A stretch of DNA of 64,000 nt from Pseudemcibacter sp038106445 (GCA_038106445.1 JAYODU010000004.1:150983-214982), one strand, 5' to 3'; positions 52,907-61,982 are shown, counted from the stretch's first letter. Notes: generated by a model not told the origin, from the sequence alone. Made by a program: numbers and translations.

Positions 52907-54652
52907 TTAACCCTCTTTGGCGGCTACCTTACGCATAATAATCCATTGCTGTATTATGGTCAGAATATTGTTCCACGTCCAATAAATAACCAGTCCCACT
53001 GAAAATCCGGCTAGGATGAAGGTAAAAATTATCGGCATAAAGGCGAAAACTTTCTGCTGCACCGGATCGGCAGGTGGTGGGTTTAATTTTTGCTGAAAAT
53101 ACATCGTCAGCCCCATAAATACAGGCAAAATACCAATTGCTAGAAAACCTGTTGGCTCCCAGGGAATTAACCCGAACAGATTGGTAACAAGCAAGGGGTC
53201 CGGCGCGCTCAAATCCTTAATCCAGCCATAAAATGGTGCCTGACGCATATCAATGGTAACGTAAAGCACTTTATATAGCGAAAAGAATATCGGTATTTGT
53301 ATCAGTATGGGAAGACAGCTTGCAAGCGGATTGACCTTTTCCCTTTTATAAATTTCCATGGTTTCCTGCTGCATTTTTGCACGGTCCTCACCGTATTTTT
53401 CCTTAAGTTCCTGCATTTTTGGCTGTAGTCTCTTCATGCGCGCCATGGATTCGTACTGCTTATTTGCCATTGGAAACAGTATCAGCTTAATAACTACAGT
53501 TAATAAAAGAATGGAAATTCCAAAGTTACCGACAACACCGTAGAAGAAATGAAGGCCGATATAAATCGGTTTGGTAATAAAATAAAACCATCCCCAGTCA
53601 ATGGCATAATCAAACATGCGGACGCTTTCTACTTCCGTGTAATGGTCAAGTAGGGCAACTTCCTTAGCACCCGCAAAAAAACGTGCTGTTTTTTCAGCCG
53701 TCGCACCTGGCGCAATTGAAACGCCATTTGTCGCGAAATTCACATGGAACTGCTCACCCCCATTTTGCGTTGTTCTGAAAACATTGGTAGCAAAATTCTG
53801 TGTCTGGTCTGGTATTACGGCAACCAGCCATTCTTTATCCGTAATGCCGGCCCATCCGCCGTCTGAAACTTGATCACGCGGATATTCATCATCTTCCAGG
53901 TCTTTGTAGCTTATTTCTTCTTTACCATCCGTGCCGACACGAATTGGACCTTCATGCAGGATAAATAAAGGTGGTTGATCACTGCGCCCTGAACGGTACA
54001 CGCGTCCATATGTTGCCGCCCCCACGGTCACATCACTATTATTTTGGATTTGTTGGGTAATGGTAAACATATAATCCTGATCAAGCGCGACCGTACGGGT
54101 AAACAAAAGTCCTTCGCCGTTATCCCAGGTAAAGACAACACTGTCATTTGCCCCAAGATTTGATTTATTCGCTGACCAGACAGAATTTGCATCCGGCATT
54201 TTTGCGTCGCTGATCCAGCCAAATTCCCCAAAATACGCTTTTGCCGATTCAGAAGGATTTAATAGGGTAACGATCGGCGAATTCGGCTCTACTGTTTCAT
54301 GGTATTTTTTTAATGAAAGGTCATCAAACCGAAGTCCTTTTAGACTTATGGATCCCACAAGTTTTTCATTATCAATCATCACATTTGTGCGTGATCCGAT
54401 AACATCACCCCGCGCTGCTGAAAATTCATTTACTACAGGCGCTGCCATCCCGGGTATCCCCCCACCAGAATCCATTGAACCCGCGGCACTGCTGGGGACA
54501 CCTATATCACCACCTGATACTGTTACATCAACATTTTCAGATATTGACGTATCTTCCTGCGGCGGCGGGGTCATGCCAAAGAAAAACTCCCATCCAAAAA
54601 GGATGATCATGGTCAGGACTATCGCCAGAATAAAATTACGGTTTTCTTCCAT
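52907..54652 (-). CDS. yidC: Membrane protein insertase YidC
   Basis: Inserts inner-membrane proteins, alone or with SecYEG. The product has 581 residues. An N-terminal membrane helix (about 6-25) precedes a large periplasmic domain, ending near residue 350. The conserved core of five helices follows (FHFFYGVVGNFGISILLLTV onward). The essential arginine is in ANKQYESMARMKRLQPKM, and LASCLPILIQIPIFFSLYKV is typical. It lies in the rpmH-rnpA-yidD-yidC order. Confidence 0.97.
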   Translation of the reverse strand: MEENRNFILAIVLTMIILFGWEFFFGMTPPPQEDTSISENVDVTVSGGDIGVPSSAAGSMDSGGGIPGMAAPVVNEFSAARGDVIGSRTNVMIDNEKLVGSISLKGLRFDDLSLKKYHETVEPNSPIVTLLNPSESAKAYFGEFGWISDAKMPDANSVWSANKSNLGANDSVVFTWDNGEGLLFTRTVALDQDYMFTITQQIQNNSDVTVGAATYGRVYRSGRSDQPPLFILHEGPIRVGTDGKEEISYKDLEDDEYPRDQVSDGGWAGITDKEWLVAVIPDQTQNFATNVFRTTQNGGEQFHVNFATNGVSIAPGATAEKTARFFAGAKEVALLDHYTEVESVRMFDYAIDWGWFYFITKPIYIGLHFFYGVVGNFGISILLLTVVIKLILFPMANKQYESMARMKRLQPKMQELKEKYGEDRAKMQQETMEIYKREKVNPLASCLPILIQIPIFFSLYKVLYVTIDMRQAPFYGWIKDLSAPDPLLVTNLFGLIPWEPTGFLAIGILPVFMGLTMYFQQKLNPPPADPVQQKVFAFMPIIFTFILAGFSVGLVIYWTWNNILTIIQQWIIMRKVAAKEG

Positions 54653-54661
54653 TATACTTCT

Positions 54662-54964
54662 CTAATTTTTGCTGCTTAACTCAGCGTGACAATTACATTC
54701 TTCCGGTTTATTTTTCACTGGCACCGGATCATAACCACAATCCCCCCAGGGATGGCACCTTAAAATTCTTCTTGCACCCAACCATGTTCCTTTAAGAGGC
54801 CCATGAATATCAATCGCTTCCATGGCATAGGATGAGCAGGTCGGCAAATACCTGCATTTTGGCCCCAGCAACGGCGAAATGACATACTTATAGACAGTGA
54901 TCATCCCTTTCAAGACATAAGAGAGCACGACACTAAAATATTTAAAGGCTTTGCTAATAATCAA
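54662..54964 (-). CDS. yidD: Membrane protein insertion efficiency factor YidD
   Basis: Small inner-membrane-associated protein assisting YidC. The product has 100 residues, including a short N-terminal extension. The family core is YKYVISPLLGPKCRYLPTCS followed by SYAMEAIDIHG and GARRILRCHPWGDCGYDPVP, with all three conserved cysteines. It overlaps rnpA by 4 bases and lies 9 bases before yidC. Confidence 0.96.
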   Translation of the reverse strand: MIISKAFKYFSVVLSYVLKGMITVYKYVISPLLGPKCRYLPTCSSYAMEAIDIHGPLKGTWLGARRILRCHPWGDCGYDPVPVKNKPEECNCHAELSSKN

Positions 54965-55356
54965 TTATTCCCGCTCCCGCTTTTCACTGCAGATTTATGT
55001 AGTCTTTTTAAAGCCCATTTCAAGTCACGAATCAATTCATTAAATGACAGATCCGCTACTTCCTTTCTGGCAATGATCACATAATCATGTTTTTTCCGTG
55101 CCGAAGCGGCCATTACATGCTTTACGACTTCACGCATTCTTCGCTTGGCACGGTTGCGCTGCACAGCATTGCCTACTTTCTTACTGGCAGTAAAACCTAC
55201 GCGGATGATATTGTCATCATTTTCTGGTTGTAAACATGTTTGAACAACCATCGCCGGCGTTACCCATTTCTGGTTCGCAGTTGCAACACTTAAAAAATCA
55301 TTTCTTTTTTTAAGTGTTTCGATTTTTAATCCTTTATTTTCAATTACTTGCATCAT
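54961..55356 (-). CDS. rnpA: Ribonuclease P protein component RnpA
   Basis: Protein subunit that binds rnpB RNA and the pre-tRNA leader. The product has 131 residues with a longer N-terminus than usual. The family start is IETLKKRNDFLSVATANQK. The RNR motif appears as VGNAVQRNRAKRRMREVVK, after GFTASKKVGNA. Two adjacent ATG codons start the frame with only weak ribosome-binding sequence. It is separated from rpmH by a terminator-like hairpin. Confidence 0.95.
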   Translation of the reverse strand: MMQVIENKGLKIETLKKRNDFLSVATANQKWVTPAMVVQTCLQPENDDNIIRVGFTASKKVGNAVQRNRAKRRMREVVKHVMAASARKKHDYVIIARKEVADLSFNELIRDLKWALKRLHKSAVKSGSGNN

Positions 55357-55370
55357 TGTAATTGGTCCAC

Positions 55371-55402
55371 AAAAAAACCGGTCGCTTTATTCTGAGACCG
55401 GC
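55371..55402 (-). terminator. Terminator/attenuator between rpmH and rnpA
   Basis: On the minus strand CCGGTC (55401-55396) and GACCGG (55383-55378) form a GC-rich stem followed directly by seven T. It lies in the 79-base gap between rpmH and rnpA. A partial terminator here would let L34 mRNA accumulate above the downstream genes. Confidence 0.7.
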
Positions 55403-55435
55403 TTTCAAAATCGTGCTATCACGCGTATCAGTTAC

Positions 55436-55570
55436 TTATGCTGATAGGCGTTTACGTCCTTTCGCGCGGCGGGCAGCAAGAACACGTCTTCCACCAACTG
55501 TCGCAGAGCGCGAACGAAAACCATGGCGGCGTTTACGAACCAGAGCACTTGGTTGATATGTACGTTTCAC
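55436..55570 (-). CDS. rpmH: 50S ribosomal protein L34
   Basis: 44-residue, very basic ribosomal protein. It reads VKRTYQPSALVRKRRHGFRS through GGRRVLAARRAKGRKRLSA, the full L34 signature. The start codon is GTG at 55570 with GGAGAAG about 5 bases upstream. It is first in rpmH-rnpA-yidD-yidC-engB-argB and is preceded by a near-consensus promoter. Confidence 0.98.
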   Translation of the reverse strand: MKRTYQPSALVRKRRHGFRSRSATVGGRRVLAARRAKGRKRLSA

Positions 55571-55652
55571 TGGACTTCTCCAACTGCCATAAAGGCGATT
55601 TATTTAAAATTTACAACAGACTCAAATGTCTGATATTGCGTATGAAGTGCGG

Positions 55653-55681
55653 TGTATAATGGGTATGTTTATATAAGTCAA
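55653..55681 (-). promoter_or_regulatory. Sigma-70-type promoter of rpmH
   Basis: On the minus strand TTGACT (55681-55676) is followed after exactly 17 bases by TATACA (55658-55653). Both match the housekeeping consensus well. The start site would be about 75 bases upstream of the rpmH GTG. Confidence 0.65.
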
Positions 55682-55849
55682 TGGCATATGCTGCTATTTT
55701 TTAATAATTTCAGTATTCTTCGAAGGTCAAAAAATGCACAGCTTCATACTTCCATGAATGGAATTTATTTCTTTTCTTTCCTATAGTTCAATATGTTGAT
55801 TTCGGATAAGCTAAAATAAAACAATAAAACAAAAAGAAAGCATATAAAA

Positions 55850-56548
55850 ATGGATATCAAACGCTTTGTCCCTATAGCGATACTAATGGTTGGTCTTGCT
55901 ATGGCGTTATATTTCGACATCCATAAACTTCTTTCATTCGATGTTATCGGTGATAATTACAGTATTCTTAAAGGTTATATAGATAATCAGTATATACTTA
56001 GTCTTCTTCTTTTCTCATTGGTATATATTCTCACTGTTGCCCTTTCTATCCCGGGAGCATCAATTCTTTCTGTATTATTTGGTGCGCTTCTGGGAACTTT
56101 TATTGCTGGCATTCTCATTGTCGTATCAGCGACCATTGGCGCTACAATAATTTTTCTTGCCGCCAAATATGCCTTCCACGATTCATTAAAAAAACGGGCT
56201 GGACCTTGGCTTACAAAAATGCAGACAGGTTTTAATAAAAATGCCTTCAGTTACATGATGTTTCTTAGGCTTGTCCCCGCATTTCCGTTCTTCGTTGTTA
56301 ATGTTGTCCCCGCTTTTCTTGGCGTCAGCCTTCCTGTTTATATCATAACCACGTTTATCGGAATTATCCCCGGCACTTTCGTATATGCCAGTATCGGTAG
56401 CGGGATTGGTTATATTATTGAGCAAGGCAGAACACCGAACCTCTCCGTGTTATCATCACCGGAAGTATTATTACCTTTGGCCGCACTTGGCTTTCTTGCC
56501 CTTATACCGGCTGCTTATAAGAAAATTAAAGGAAACAAGCCATCATGA
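55850..56548 (+). CDS. TVP38/TMEM64 (VTT-domain) membrane protein
   Basis: 232-residue inner-membrane protein of the DedA/VTT superfamily. Helices lie at about 5-25, 45-70, 72-105, 135-165, 170-190 and 205-225. The family motif is seen in GASILSVLFGALLGTFIAG and FLRLVPAFPFFVVNVVPAF (RxxPxxPF-type), followed by FIGIIPGTFVYASIGSG. Relatives may move lipids, but the bacterial role is unsettled. It overlaps the oxidoreductase gene by 4 bases, a pairing common in alphaproteobacteria. Confidence 0.88.
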   Translation: MDIKRFVPIAILMVGLAMALYFDIHKLLSFDVIGDNYSILKGYIDNQYILSLLLFSLVYILTVALSIPGASILSVLFGALLGTFIAGILIVVSATIGATIIFLAAKYAFHDSLKKRAGPWLTKMQTGFNKNAFSYMMFLRLVPAFPFFVVNVVPAFLGVSLPVYIITTFIGIIPGTFVYASIGSGIGYIIEQGRTPNLSVLSSPEVLLPLAALGFLALIPAAYKKIKGNKPS

Positions 56549-57957
56549 GCGACATTATCAATGCTGACATTTGTATCATAGGGGCCGGTAGTGGGGGCCT
56601 GAGTGTTGCGGCCGGTGCCAGTCAGCTTGGAAAAAAAACTGTCCTGGTAGAAGGTGGCAAAATGGGTGGTGACTGCCTGAATTATGGCTGCGTCCCTTCA
56701 AAAGCACTTCTTGCGGCGGGGAATGCTGCGGAACATATGAGAAACCCTGTAAAATTTGGTATCGCACCACGTGAGCCGGATATTAATTTTAGTGAAGTAC
56801 ACGATCATGTTCATGATGTAATTGCAGGCATTGCACCACATGATTCAGTTGAAAGGTTTGAAGGTCTTGGTGTTCAGGTTATTCAGGAATACGGCACTTT
56901 TGAGAATGCAAAAACCCTTCGTGCAGGTAGCAAGCTCGTAAAAGCAAAAAGATTTGTAATTGCAACTGGTTCTTCACCTAGCGTCCCTCCGATCCCTGGT
57001 CTTCCCGACGTACCTTACCTGACAAACGAGACAATATTTAATTTAAAGCAGGCACCGGAACATCTTATTATCATTGGTGGAGGACCAATTGGATTTGAAA
57101 TGGCACAGGCACACCGAAGACTTGGTTGCGATGTTACCGTTCTGGCCCTTAAATTTATGGAAAATGATGATCTTGAGCTGGTTAAAATCCTGTTTGAGAA
57201 TCTATCCGGCGCAGGCATATCATTAAAAGAAAATATTGCTATCAAAAAAATATCGCAGGACGACCAGACAATAAATGTTGAAATTGATGGTGAAACAATT
57301 AGGGGTTCGCACCTTCTTGTTGCAACAGGACGCAAACCAAATACCGAAAAACTGACACTTGAAAAAGCGGGTGTTGAATATACCCGTGCCGGCATCACTG
57401 TCGGTGCTGATCTTAGAACCAGCAATAAATCCATCTATGCAATTGGTGATGTTACTGGCGGGCCCGGCTTTACCCATAAAGCAGGGTATGATGCCGGTAT
57501 CATAATTCGGCGTATCGTTTTTGGCATGTTCTGGGCAAAGGCAAATTATAAGGCATTACCACATGCAACCTATACGGATCCCGCACTGGCAAGTGTAGGA
57601 TTAAGTGAAGCAGAAGCACAAAAAAAATACAGTGATATAAAAATTCTGCGCTGGTCCTATAAAGATAATGACCGCGCGCAGGCAATGCGTAACACTACAG
57701 GGTTGGTCAAAATCATCACAACAAAAAAAGGCCATATTCTTGGCGCATCTATTGTTGGAAAGTCGGCTGATGAATTGCTTGCACCATGGATTCTGGCAAT
57801 TAATCAGGGCCTTAAAATAAGTGCTATGGCAAATCTTATAAGTCCATACCCGACGTTGGGTGAAATTAACAAAAGAGCGGCGTCAAGCTTCTATACCGCG
57901 TCATTATTTAGTGATAAAACACGAAGACTGGTAAAATTCCTGTCTTGGCTTGGATGA
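56545..57957 (+). CDS. Dihydrolipoamide dehydrogenase/mercuric reductase-like flavoprotein
   Basis: 470-residue pyridine nucleotide-disulfide oxidoreductase. The FAD loop is CIIGAGSGGLSVAAGA, and the redox-active disulfide is in GGDCLNYGCVPSKALL. The NAD(P) loop is IIGGGPIGFEMAQAHRRLG, and the second FAD motif is IYAIGDVTGGPGFTHKAGYD. At the C-terminal dimer domain the HPTxSE region of lipoamide dehydrogenase is replaced (ISPYPTLGEINKRA), so it is not a standard E3. Neither a heavy-metal domain nor C-terminal cysteines of MerA are present. Substrate unknown. It is coupled to the VTT gene upstream and overlaps the damaged kinase gene by 8 bases. Confidence 0.88.
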   Translation: MSDIINADICIIGAGSGGLSVAAGASQLGKKTVLVEGGKMGGDCLNYGCVPSKALLAAGNAAEHMRNPVKFGIAPREPDINFSEVHDHVHDVIAGIAPHDSVERFEGLGVQVIQEYGTFENAKTLRAGSKLVKAKRFVIATGSSPSVPPIPGLPDVPYLTNETIFNLKQAPEHLIIIGGGPIGFEMAQAHRRLGCDVTVLALKFMENDDLELVKILFENLSGAGISLKENIAIKKISQDDQTINVEIDGETIRGSHLLVATGRKPNTEKLTLEKAGVEYTRAGITVGADLRTSNKSIYAIGDVTGGPGFTHKAGYDAGIIIRRIVFGMFWAKANYKALPHATYTDPALASVGLSEAEAQKKYSDIKILRWSYKDNDRAQAMRNTTGLVKIITTKKGHILGASIVGKSADELLAPWILAINQGLKISAMANLISPYPTLGEINKRAASSFYTASLFSDKTRRLVKFLSWLG

Positions 57958-59043
57958 TTATATGTTGGGGAACTTTAAGAAAATATCAATTGAGAAAAGC
58001 CTTTCAACAAGATTGCTTTTGCTTACCATTTTTTCAGTTCTCACTGTTGAAATATTCTTTTATGTGCCATCGATCGCCAATTTCCGCCTGACCTGGATAG
58101 AACAGAAACTTGCCGAAGCAAACATTGCAATTATGGTCGTTGAAGCTACACCGGATTTTATGGTCAGCAGGTTGCTTACCGATCAGCTTCTTGCTTCATC
58201 CGAAAATTATTCAATCATTCGCCAGTTTCCTGATGGCGGACAACAGGCACTCATGCATATTGATCCATTCGAAATATCAAAACAGGTCGATATAAGAACC
58301 GTGTCCTGGCTACAGTCGATCAAAGATGCATTGGGCACGATGATTAATATGAACAGGACAGGGTTTCTGATTGAAGCAAGAGCTAATGCCGTTGGTGAAG
58401 AAAGTGAAGAAATAATAATCGTGTTTGATGAGCATCTCCTTTGTGCAGATATGCTGGATTACTCTCTGAATATCCTTATTATTTCCATTATTATTTCCGT
58501 TTTTGTAGGTATATTTCTTTATTACAATCTGTCGCGTCAACTGGTGCTTCCGGTTGAAAAAATAACCGGAAATCTAATCGCATTTCGTAATGCACCCGAA
58601 GATATGACAAAGCGGTTCGAGCCTGATAACCGTAAGGATGAAATTGGTGTTGTCATGCGCGAGCTGGCGATAATGCAAGACGAAGTTAGAAGAGCACTGA
58701 ACCAGAGGATCATCAATAGTGCTTAAATGATCCGATTTTCCGCGTTTTAATGAATTTATGCCAAAACGCCGTTCAAACCATCGGTGAAAGTGGAAATATC
58801 ACTATCTCGAGCATACAAAGCGATGATCAAATCACAATCGACATATTCGATGATGCCCTTGGCATACCTGACAAAATCAGGGAAAACCTGTTTCAGCCAT
58901 TTAAAACTGGAAGCAGCGGCGAAACCGGCCTTGGTCTTGCCATATCAAAGGAAATAATCACCGCACATGGTGGTGCACTTGATCTTCTTGAAAGCAGTCC
59001 GAACGGAAGCACATTCAGAATAGTGCTGCCAATTCATCATTAA
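57950..59043 (+). pseudogene. Sensor histidine kinase lacking its phosphoacceptor domain
   Basis: The first frame (57950-58726) encodes a membrane sensor. A first helix (about 19-40), a periplasmic loop, a second helix (about 170-192) and a HAMP domain (LVLPVEKITGNLIAFRNAPE) end in RRALNQRIINSA and a stop. A different frame reads NDPIFRVLMNLCQNAVQ upstream of the ATG at 58750, then the ATPase F box LFQPFKTG and G2 box GETGLGLAISKEI to 59043. The usual DHp segment with the phosphorylated histidine, expected after ALNQR, is missing. A deletion at about 58705-58730 with frameshift explains this. The G1 box is also degenerate (DDALGIP). Position after the VTT and oxidoreductase genes matches intact kinase operons elsewhere. 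Confidence 0.82.
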
Positions 59044-59049
59044 AAATTT

Positions 59050-59442
59050 TTAATCCGGGTAAATACTGTCTGAATGGTCCGTGGGATGCGGGGTCGCGGT
59101 CAGCACCGTCACACCATTTGGTGCAATAAAACGGTGCCATAGCCCTTTTGGAACAACCGTTACCATACCGCCTTTAAGTTTCAATATTTCTTCCCCATCC
59201 GGTGTAAGAATAATGAGTTCGGATTCACCTTTTAAAATATGAACAAGCTCGTCCCCGGCGGTATGTCTTTCCCAAGGGCTTTCCCCGCTGAAGCTGCCGG
59301 TAAATACCCCGCCTCTATCAAATGGTGCAAGCATCGCGAAGGCGGCATCTGATTTTTCATCGCTCGTATTAGCCGTGCGCCCTTTAAGCGGGGTCAGTTT
59401 TGAAAGTTCTTTTTCAATATCAGCGGACTTAATTATACTCAC
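59050..59442 (-). CDS. Cupin-domain protein
   Basis: 130-residue single-cupin protein. The first cupin motif is seen around SPWERHTAGDELVHILKGES, with metal-type histidines and the glutamate. The second is GGMVTVVPKGLWHRFIAPNG. No signal peptide. Its ATG overlaps the stop of the gamma-glutamyltransferase gene by 4 bases, so they are co-transcribed. It may be a small-molecule binding or detoxifying enzyme. Its stop lies 6 bases from the convergent kinase remnant. Confidence 0.85.
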   Translation of the reverse strand: MSIIKSADIEKELSKLTPLKGRTANTSDEKSDAAFAMLAPFDRGGVFTGSFSGESPWERHTAGDELVHILKGESELIILTPDGEEILKLKGGMVTVVPKGLWHRFIAPNGVTVLTATPHPTDHSDSIYPD

Positions 59443-61661
59443 TGTGCAACATATCCTTCCCGGCGTGGGTCCGCTCCACCTTCAAGTGATCTTGTGCCAT
59501 CTTGTTGGTACCTTAACCGAATACCATGTAGCCCGCTCATCAGGGTGACAACTTCCACATCATGACCAAGGGCTTTTAACGGTTCAACCAGCTGTTCAGC
59601 GTCGGTCCCTTCTTCAATAAGGGCGGGGCCATTGCGGCTAAGCACATGAGGGGCACTTATGGCCGCCTGCATATCCATATTCCAGTCAAGAACATTGATC
59701 ACCGTTTGCGTTACATAATTGATAATACTTGCGCCGCCGGGCGAGCCAATAATTAGCACCGGTTTATTCTGCTGATCAAATATAATAGTTGGGGTCTGCG
59801 AACTCATGGGGCGCTTTCCACCCTGTACCCTGTTCGCGACAAGTCTTCCTTCACCATCCCTCGGGATAATCGAAAAATCGGTCAGTTCATTATTAAGCAT
59901 AAAACCTTCCACCATAAGCCTGCTTCCGAACATGCTTTCAACAGTGGCTGTCATGGAAACTACATGGCCCCATTTATCAGTAATGCTGAAATGGGTCGTC
60001 GACGGAATATCCAGCACAAGCCCTTCGCCGTTATCCAGAACTATTTCTGAAGGAGGGTTCCCATATGGTGCCTTTCCCATGGACGTGCCGGGTTTGATAA
60101 GCTTTGCACGTGCGTCAAGATAATCCCGGTCAATCATCCCCTTAACAGGTACATCGATAAAATCCGTGTCCCCGGTATATTGGTTTCTGTCGGCGTAGGC
60201 GAGGCTCTCTGCTTCAAGTATAATATTATACGCTTCCGCCGAATGGGGTTCCATTTCATTGATTTTAAATTCATCAAGCATCCCAAGTGTCGCGATCATG
60301 GTGTGCCCGCCGGATGATGGCGGCGGGATCGAACATACCTTATAAATACGGTATGTCCCGCAAATCACATCACGTTCTTTTGCGCGGTAATTTGCAAGAT
60401 CGCTAACTTCCATCAGCCCCGGATTATTAGGTGCATTTTTTATGGCATCAACAATTTTTTCGGCGATGTCGCCCGTATAAAAGGCTGAAATTCCTTCACT
60501 TGCAATGCGTTTTAAAACAGCGGCCTGTTTCGAATTTTTAAGAAGATGCCCTGCTTTTAACGGGTCGCCATTTTCATCATAAAAATAATCCCGTGATGCC
60601 GGTACCAACATCAGTTTTTCATCAATGGTAATATAATGTTCAAGCCGGGGGGAGACAATAAAGCCTTCTTCAGCCAAACGGATCGCCGGTTCAAACACCT
60701 CCGCCCACGGGAGTACACCATGCCTTTCATGAGCCATTTTCAATGCCGCAAGTGCCCCGGGAACACCTACCGAAAGCCCGCCATAAATTGCATCAAGTTT
60801 CACATGACCGGGAACATCTGTAATCGGTTTGAATATATCCGGTGTGGCAGCCATGGGTGCGGCTTCGCGCCCGTCATAAAAATTCATTTGTTCATTTGAC
60901 GGATCAAAATGAAGCAGGAACGCCCCACCGCCAATTCCCGATGATTGTGGCTCCACAAGACTTAAAACTGTTTCAACCGCAATGGCGGCATCAACCGCGC
61001 TGCCGCCACGCTTTAAAATTTCAAGCCCAGCTTTCGCGGCATAAGGATTTGCCGCCACAACCATTTGATTGTCATATGTCCTCTGCGGGGATGCGGGCAC
61101 CATATCATCGGCTTCCTGCATGGACGCAAGCGTTAGTCCGGCCGGTTGCGCGGGGATAAGGTTATCGGCACGTAGTAGCAATGCACGTGTCAGATTATAT
61201 TCATTCATATGATCCGGATTATCACGAAGCGCATATTCAAGATCACGAAGGCGCGCCCTGACATCATTTATGCGTGAAATCTGAATTTCGACCCCGCGCC
61301 AGTTAAGCGCTTTATCTTCCGGTGATGATGCATTGTAATTTTCAAGGGCGTTTCTGATATTTTCCTCGCGGTAGGGAAGGACCCGTTCAATTTCATCCAA
61401 CTGAACACGCACTTCGGTAATGGAAAGGTCCGTTTGCTCAAACGGGGCTTTTGAATGACTCGGCTTAACCCCAACATCCGGCTGTTTCTGGCTTGTCGCC
61501 AGCTCCGTCTGACCTTCTTGTTCCAGCTGCTGCCACAGGGTATCTGCCTGCATAACCGGCCAGTCTTCCGGTTTCGAACTGCTGCATGCTATAAACAGTA
61601 TTGCTGCAGCAATTACAGACGTTCCTTTTAAGATATTGATATAGAAAGATTTATTTATCAT
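59439..61661 (-). CDS. ggt: Gamma-glutamyltransferase lipoprotein with N-terminal extension
   Basis: Periplasmic enzyme that hydrolyses glutathione or transfers its gamma-glutamyl group. The product has 740 residues versus about 580 usual. A lipobox (AAAILFIAC) replaces the simple signal peptide. An extra charged helical region (about 30-190) precedes the GGT fold, which begins near MVVAANPYAAKAGLEILKRG. The substrate-side motif is SGIGGGAFLLHFD. The autocleavage site is DIPSTTHFSITDKWG with the nucleophilic threonine near residue 554, followed by SMTATVESMFGSRL. GSPGGASIINYV is near the end. Self-cleavage into two subunits is expected. Coupled to the cupin gene. Confidence 0.93.
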   Translation of the reverse strand: MINKSFYINILKGTSVIAAAILFIACSSSKPEDWPVMQADTLWQQLEQEGQTELATSQKQPDVGVKPSHSKAPFEQTDLSITEVRVQLDEIERVLPYREENIRNALENYNASSPEDKALNWRGVEIQISRINDVRARLRDLEYALRDNPDHMNEYNLTRALLLRADNLIPAQPAGLTLASMQEADDMVPASPQRTYDNQMVVAANPYAAKAGLEILKRGGSAVDAAIAVETVLSLVEPQSSGIGGGAFLLHFDPSNEQMNFYDGREAAPMAATPDIFKPITDVPGHVKLDAIYGGLSVGVPGALAALKMAHERHGVLPWAEVFEPAIRLAEEGFIVSPRLEHYITIDEKLMLVPASRDYFYDENGDPLKAGHLLKNSKQAAVLKRIASEGISAFYTGDIAEKIVDAIKNAPNNPGLMEVSDLANYRAKERDVICGTYRIYKVCSIPPPSSGGHTMIATLGMLDEFKINEMEPHSAEAYNIILEAESLAYADRNQYTGDTDFIDVPVKGMIDRDYLDARAKLIKPGTSMGKAPYGNPPSEIVLDNGEGLVLDIPSTTHFSITDKWGHVVSMTATVESMFGSRLMVEGFMLNNELTDFSIIPRDGEGRLVANRVQGGKRPMSSQTPTIIFDQQNKPVLIIGSPGGASIINYVTQTVINVLDWNMDMQAAISAPHVLSRNGPALIEEGTDAEQLVEPLKALGHDVEVVTLMSGLHGIRLRYQQDGTRSLEGGADPRREGYVAQ

Positions 61662-61837
61662 TTTCTACGATTAAACCTCATCAGACAGGGAAAGAAACCA
61701 TCACTTTAAATCATGTGAAATGTCAGAACAAGCCTAAGCTGGCTCAATATTTTTTAAAAAAAGTCACATATTTGCTAAATGACGCTTGCATTAAGGCACC
61801 GATATGAGTAGTTTGCCTCTCACATTTTGAATGATCA

Positions 61838-61914
61838 GCGCTTGTAGCTCAGCTGGATAGAGTACTTGACTACGAATCAAGGGGTCGGGAGTTCGAATCT
61901 TCCCAAGCGCGCCA
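61838..61914 (+). tRNA. tRNA-Arg (anticodon ACG)
   Basis: 77-base cloverleaf with encoded CCA. The acceptor GCGCTTG pairs with CAAGCGC, and the D arm is GCTCAGCTGGATAGAGT. The anticodon stem is CTTGA/TCAAG with loop CTACGAA (anticodon 61872-61874, ACG), and the T loop is GTTCGAATC. ACG is read as ICG after deamination. The gap upstream (61662-61837) shows no gene. Confidence 0.96.
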
Positions 61915-61939
61915 TTCACTTCAATGACTTAGCAAAATC

Positions 61940-61956
61940 AGGCTGAGCCTTTTTTT
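61940..61956 (+). terminator. Weak terminator after tRNA-Arg
   Basis: AGGC-TGA-GCCT forms a short 4-bp hairpin followed by six or more T, 25 bases after the tRNA. The stem is short, so it may be only a partial terminator. Confidence 0.4.
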
Positions 61957-61959
61957 ACT

Positions 61960-61982
61960 TGGGTACCATTCTGGGTACCATT
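61960..61982 (+). repeat. Tandem 11-mer direct repeat downstream of tRNA-Arg
   Basis: TGGGTACCATT occurs at 61960-61970 and again at 61972-61982, with a one-base spacer. Each copy contains the palindrome GGTACC. Short direct repeats of this kind just after a tRNA 3' end are seen at integration sites of mobile elements. The interval 61983-62552 has no gene I can support: it is AT-rich, with hairpins described separately. Confidence 0.6.

Noticed and set aside
55571..55849. Replication origin next to rpmH
   Set aside because: rpmH is near oriC in some phyla, but I see no cluster of TTATCCACA-like DnaA boxes, and no dnaA or dnaN here.
56545..57957. Mercuric reductase (MerA)
   Set aside because: It lacks the N-terminal heavy-metal domain and C-terminal cysteine pair, and there are no mer genes around it.
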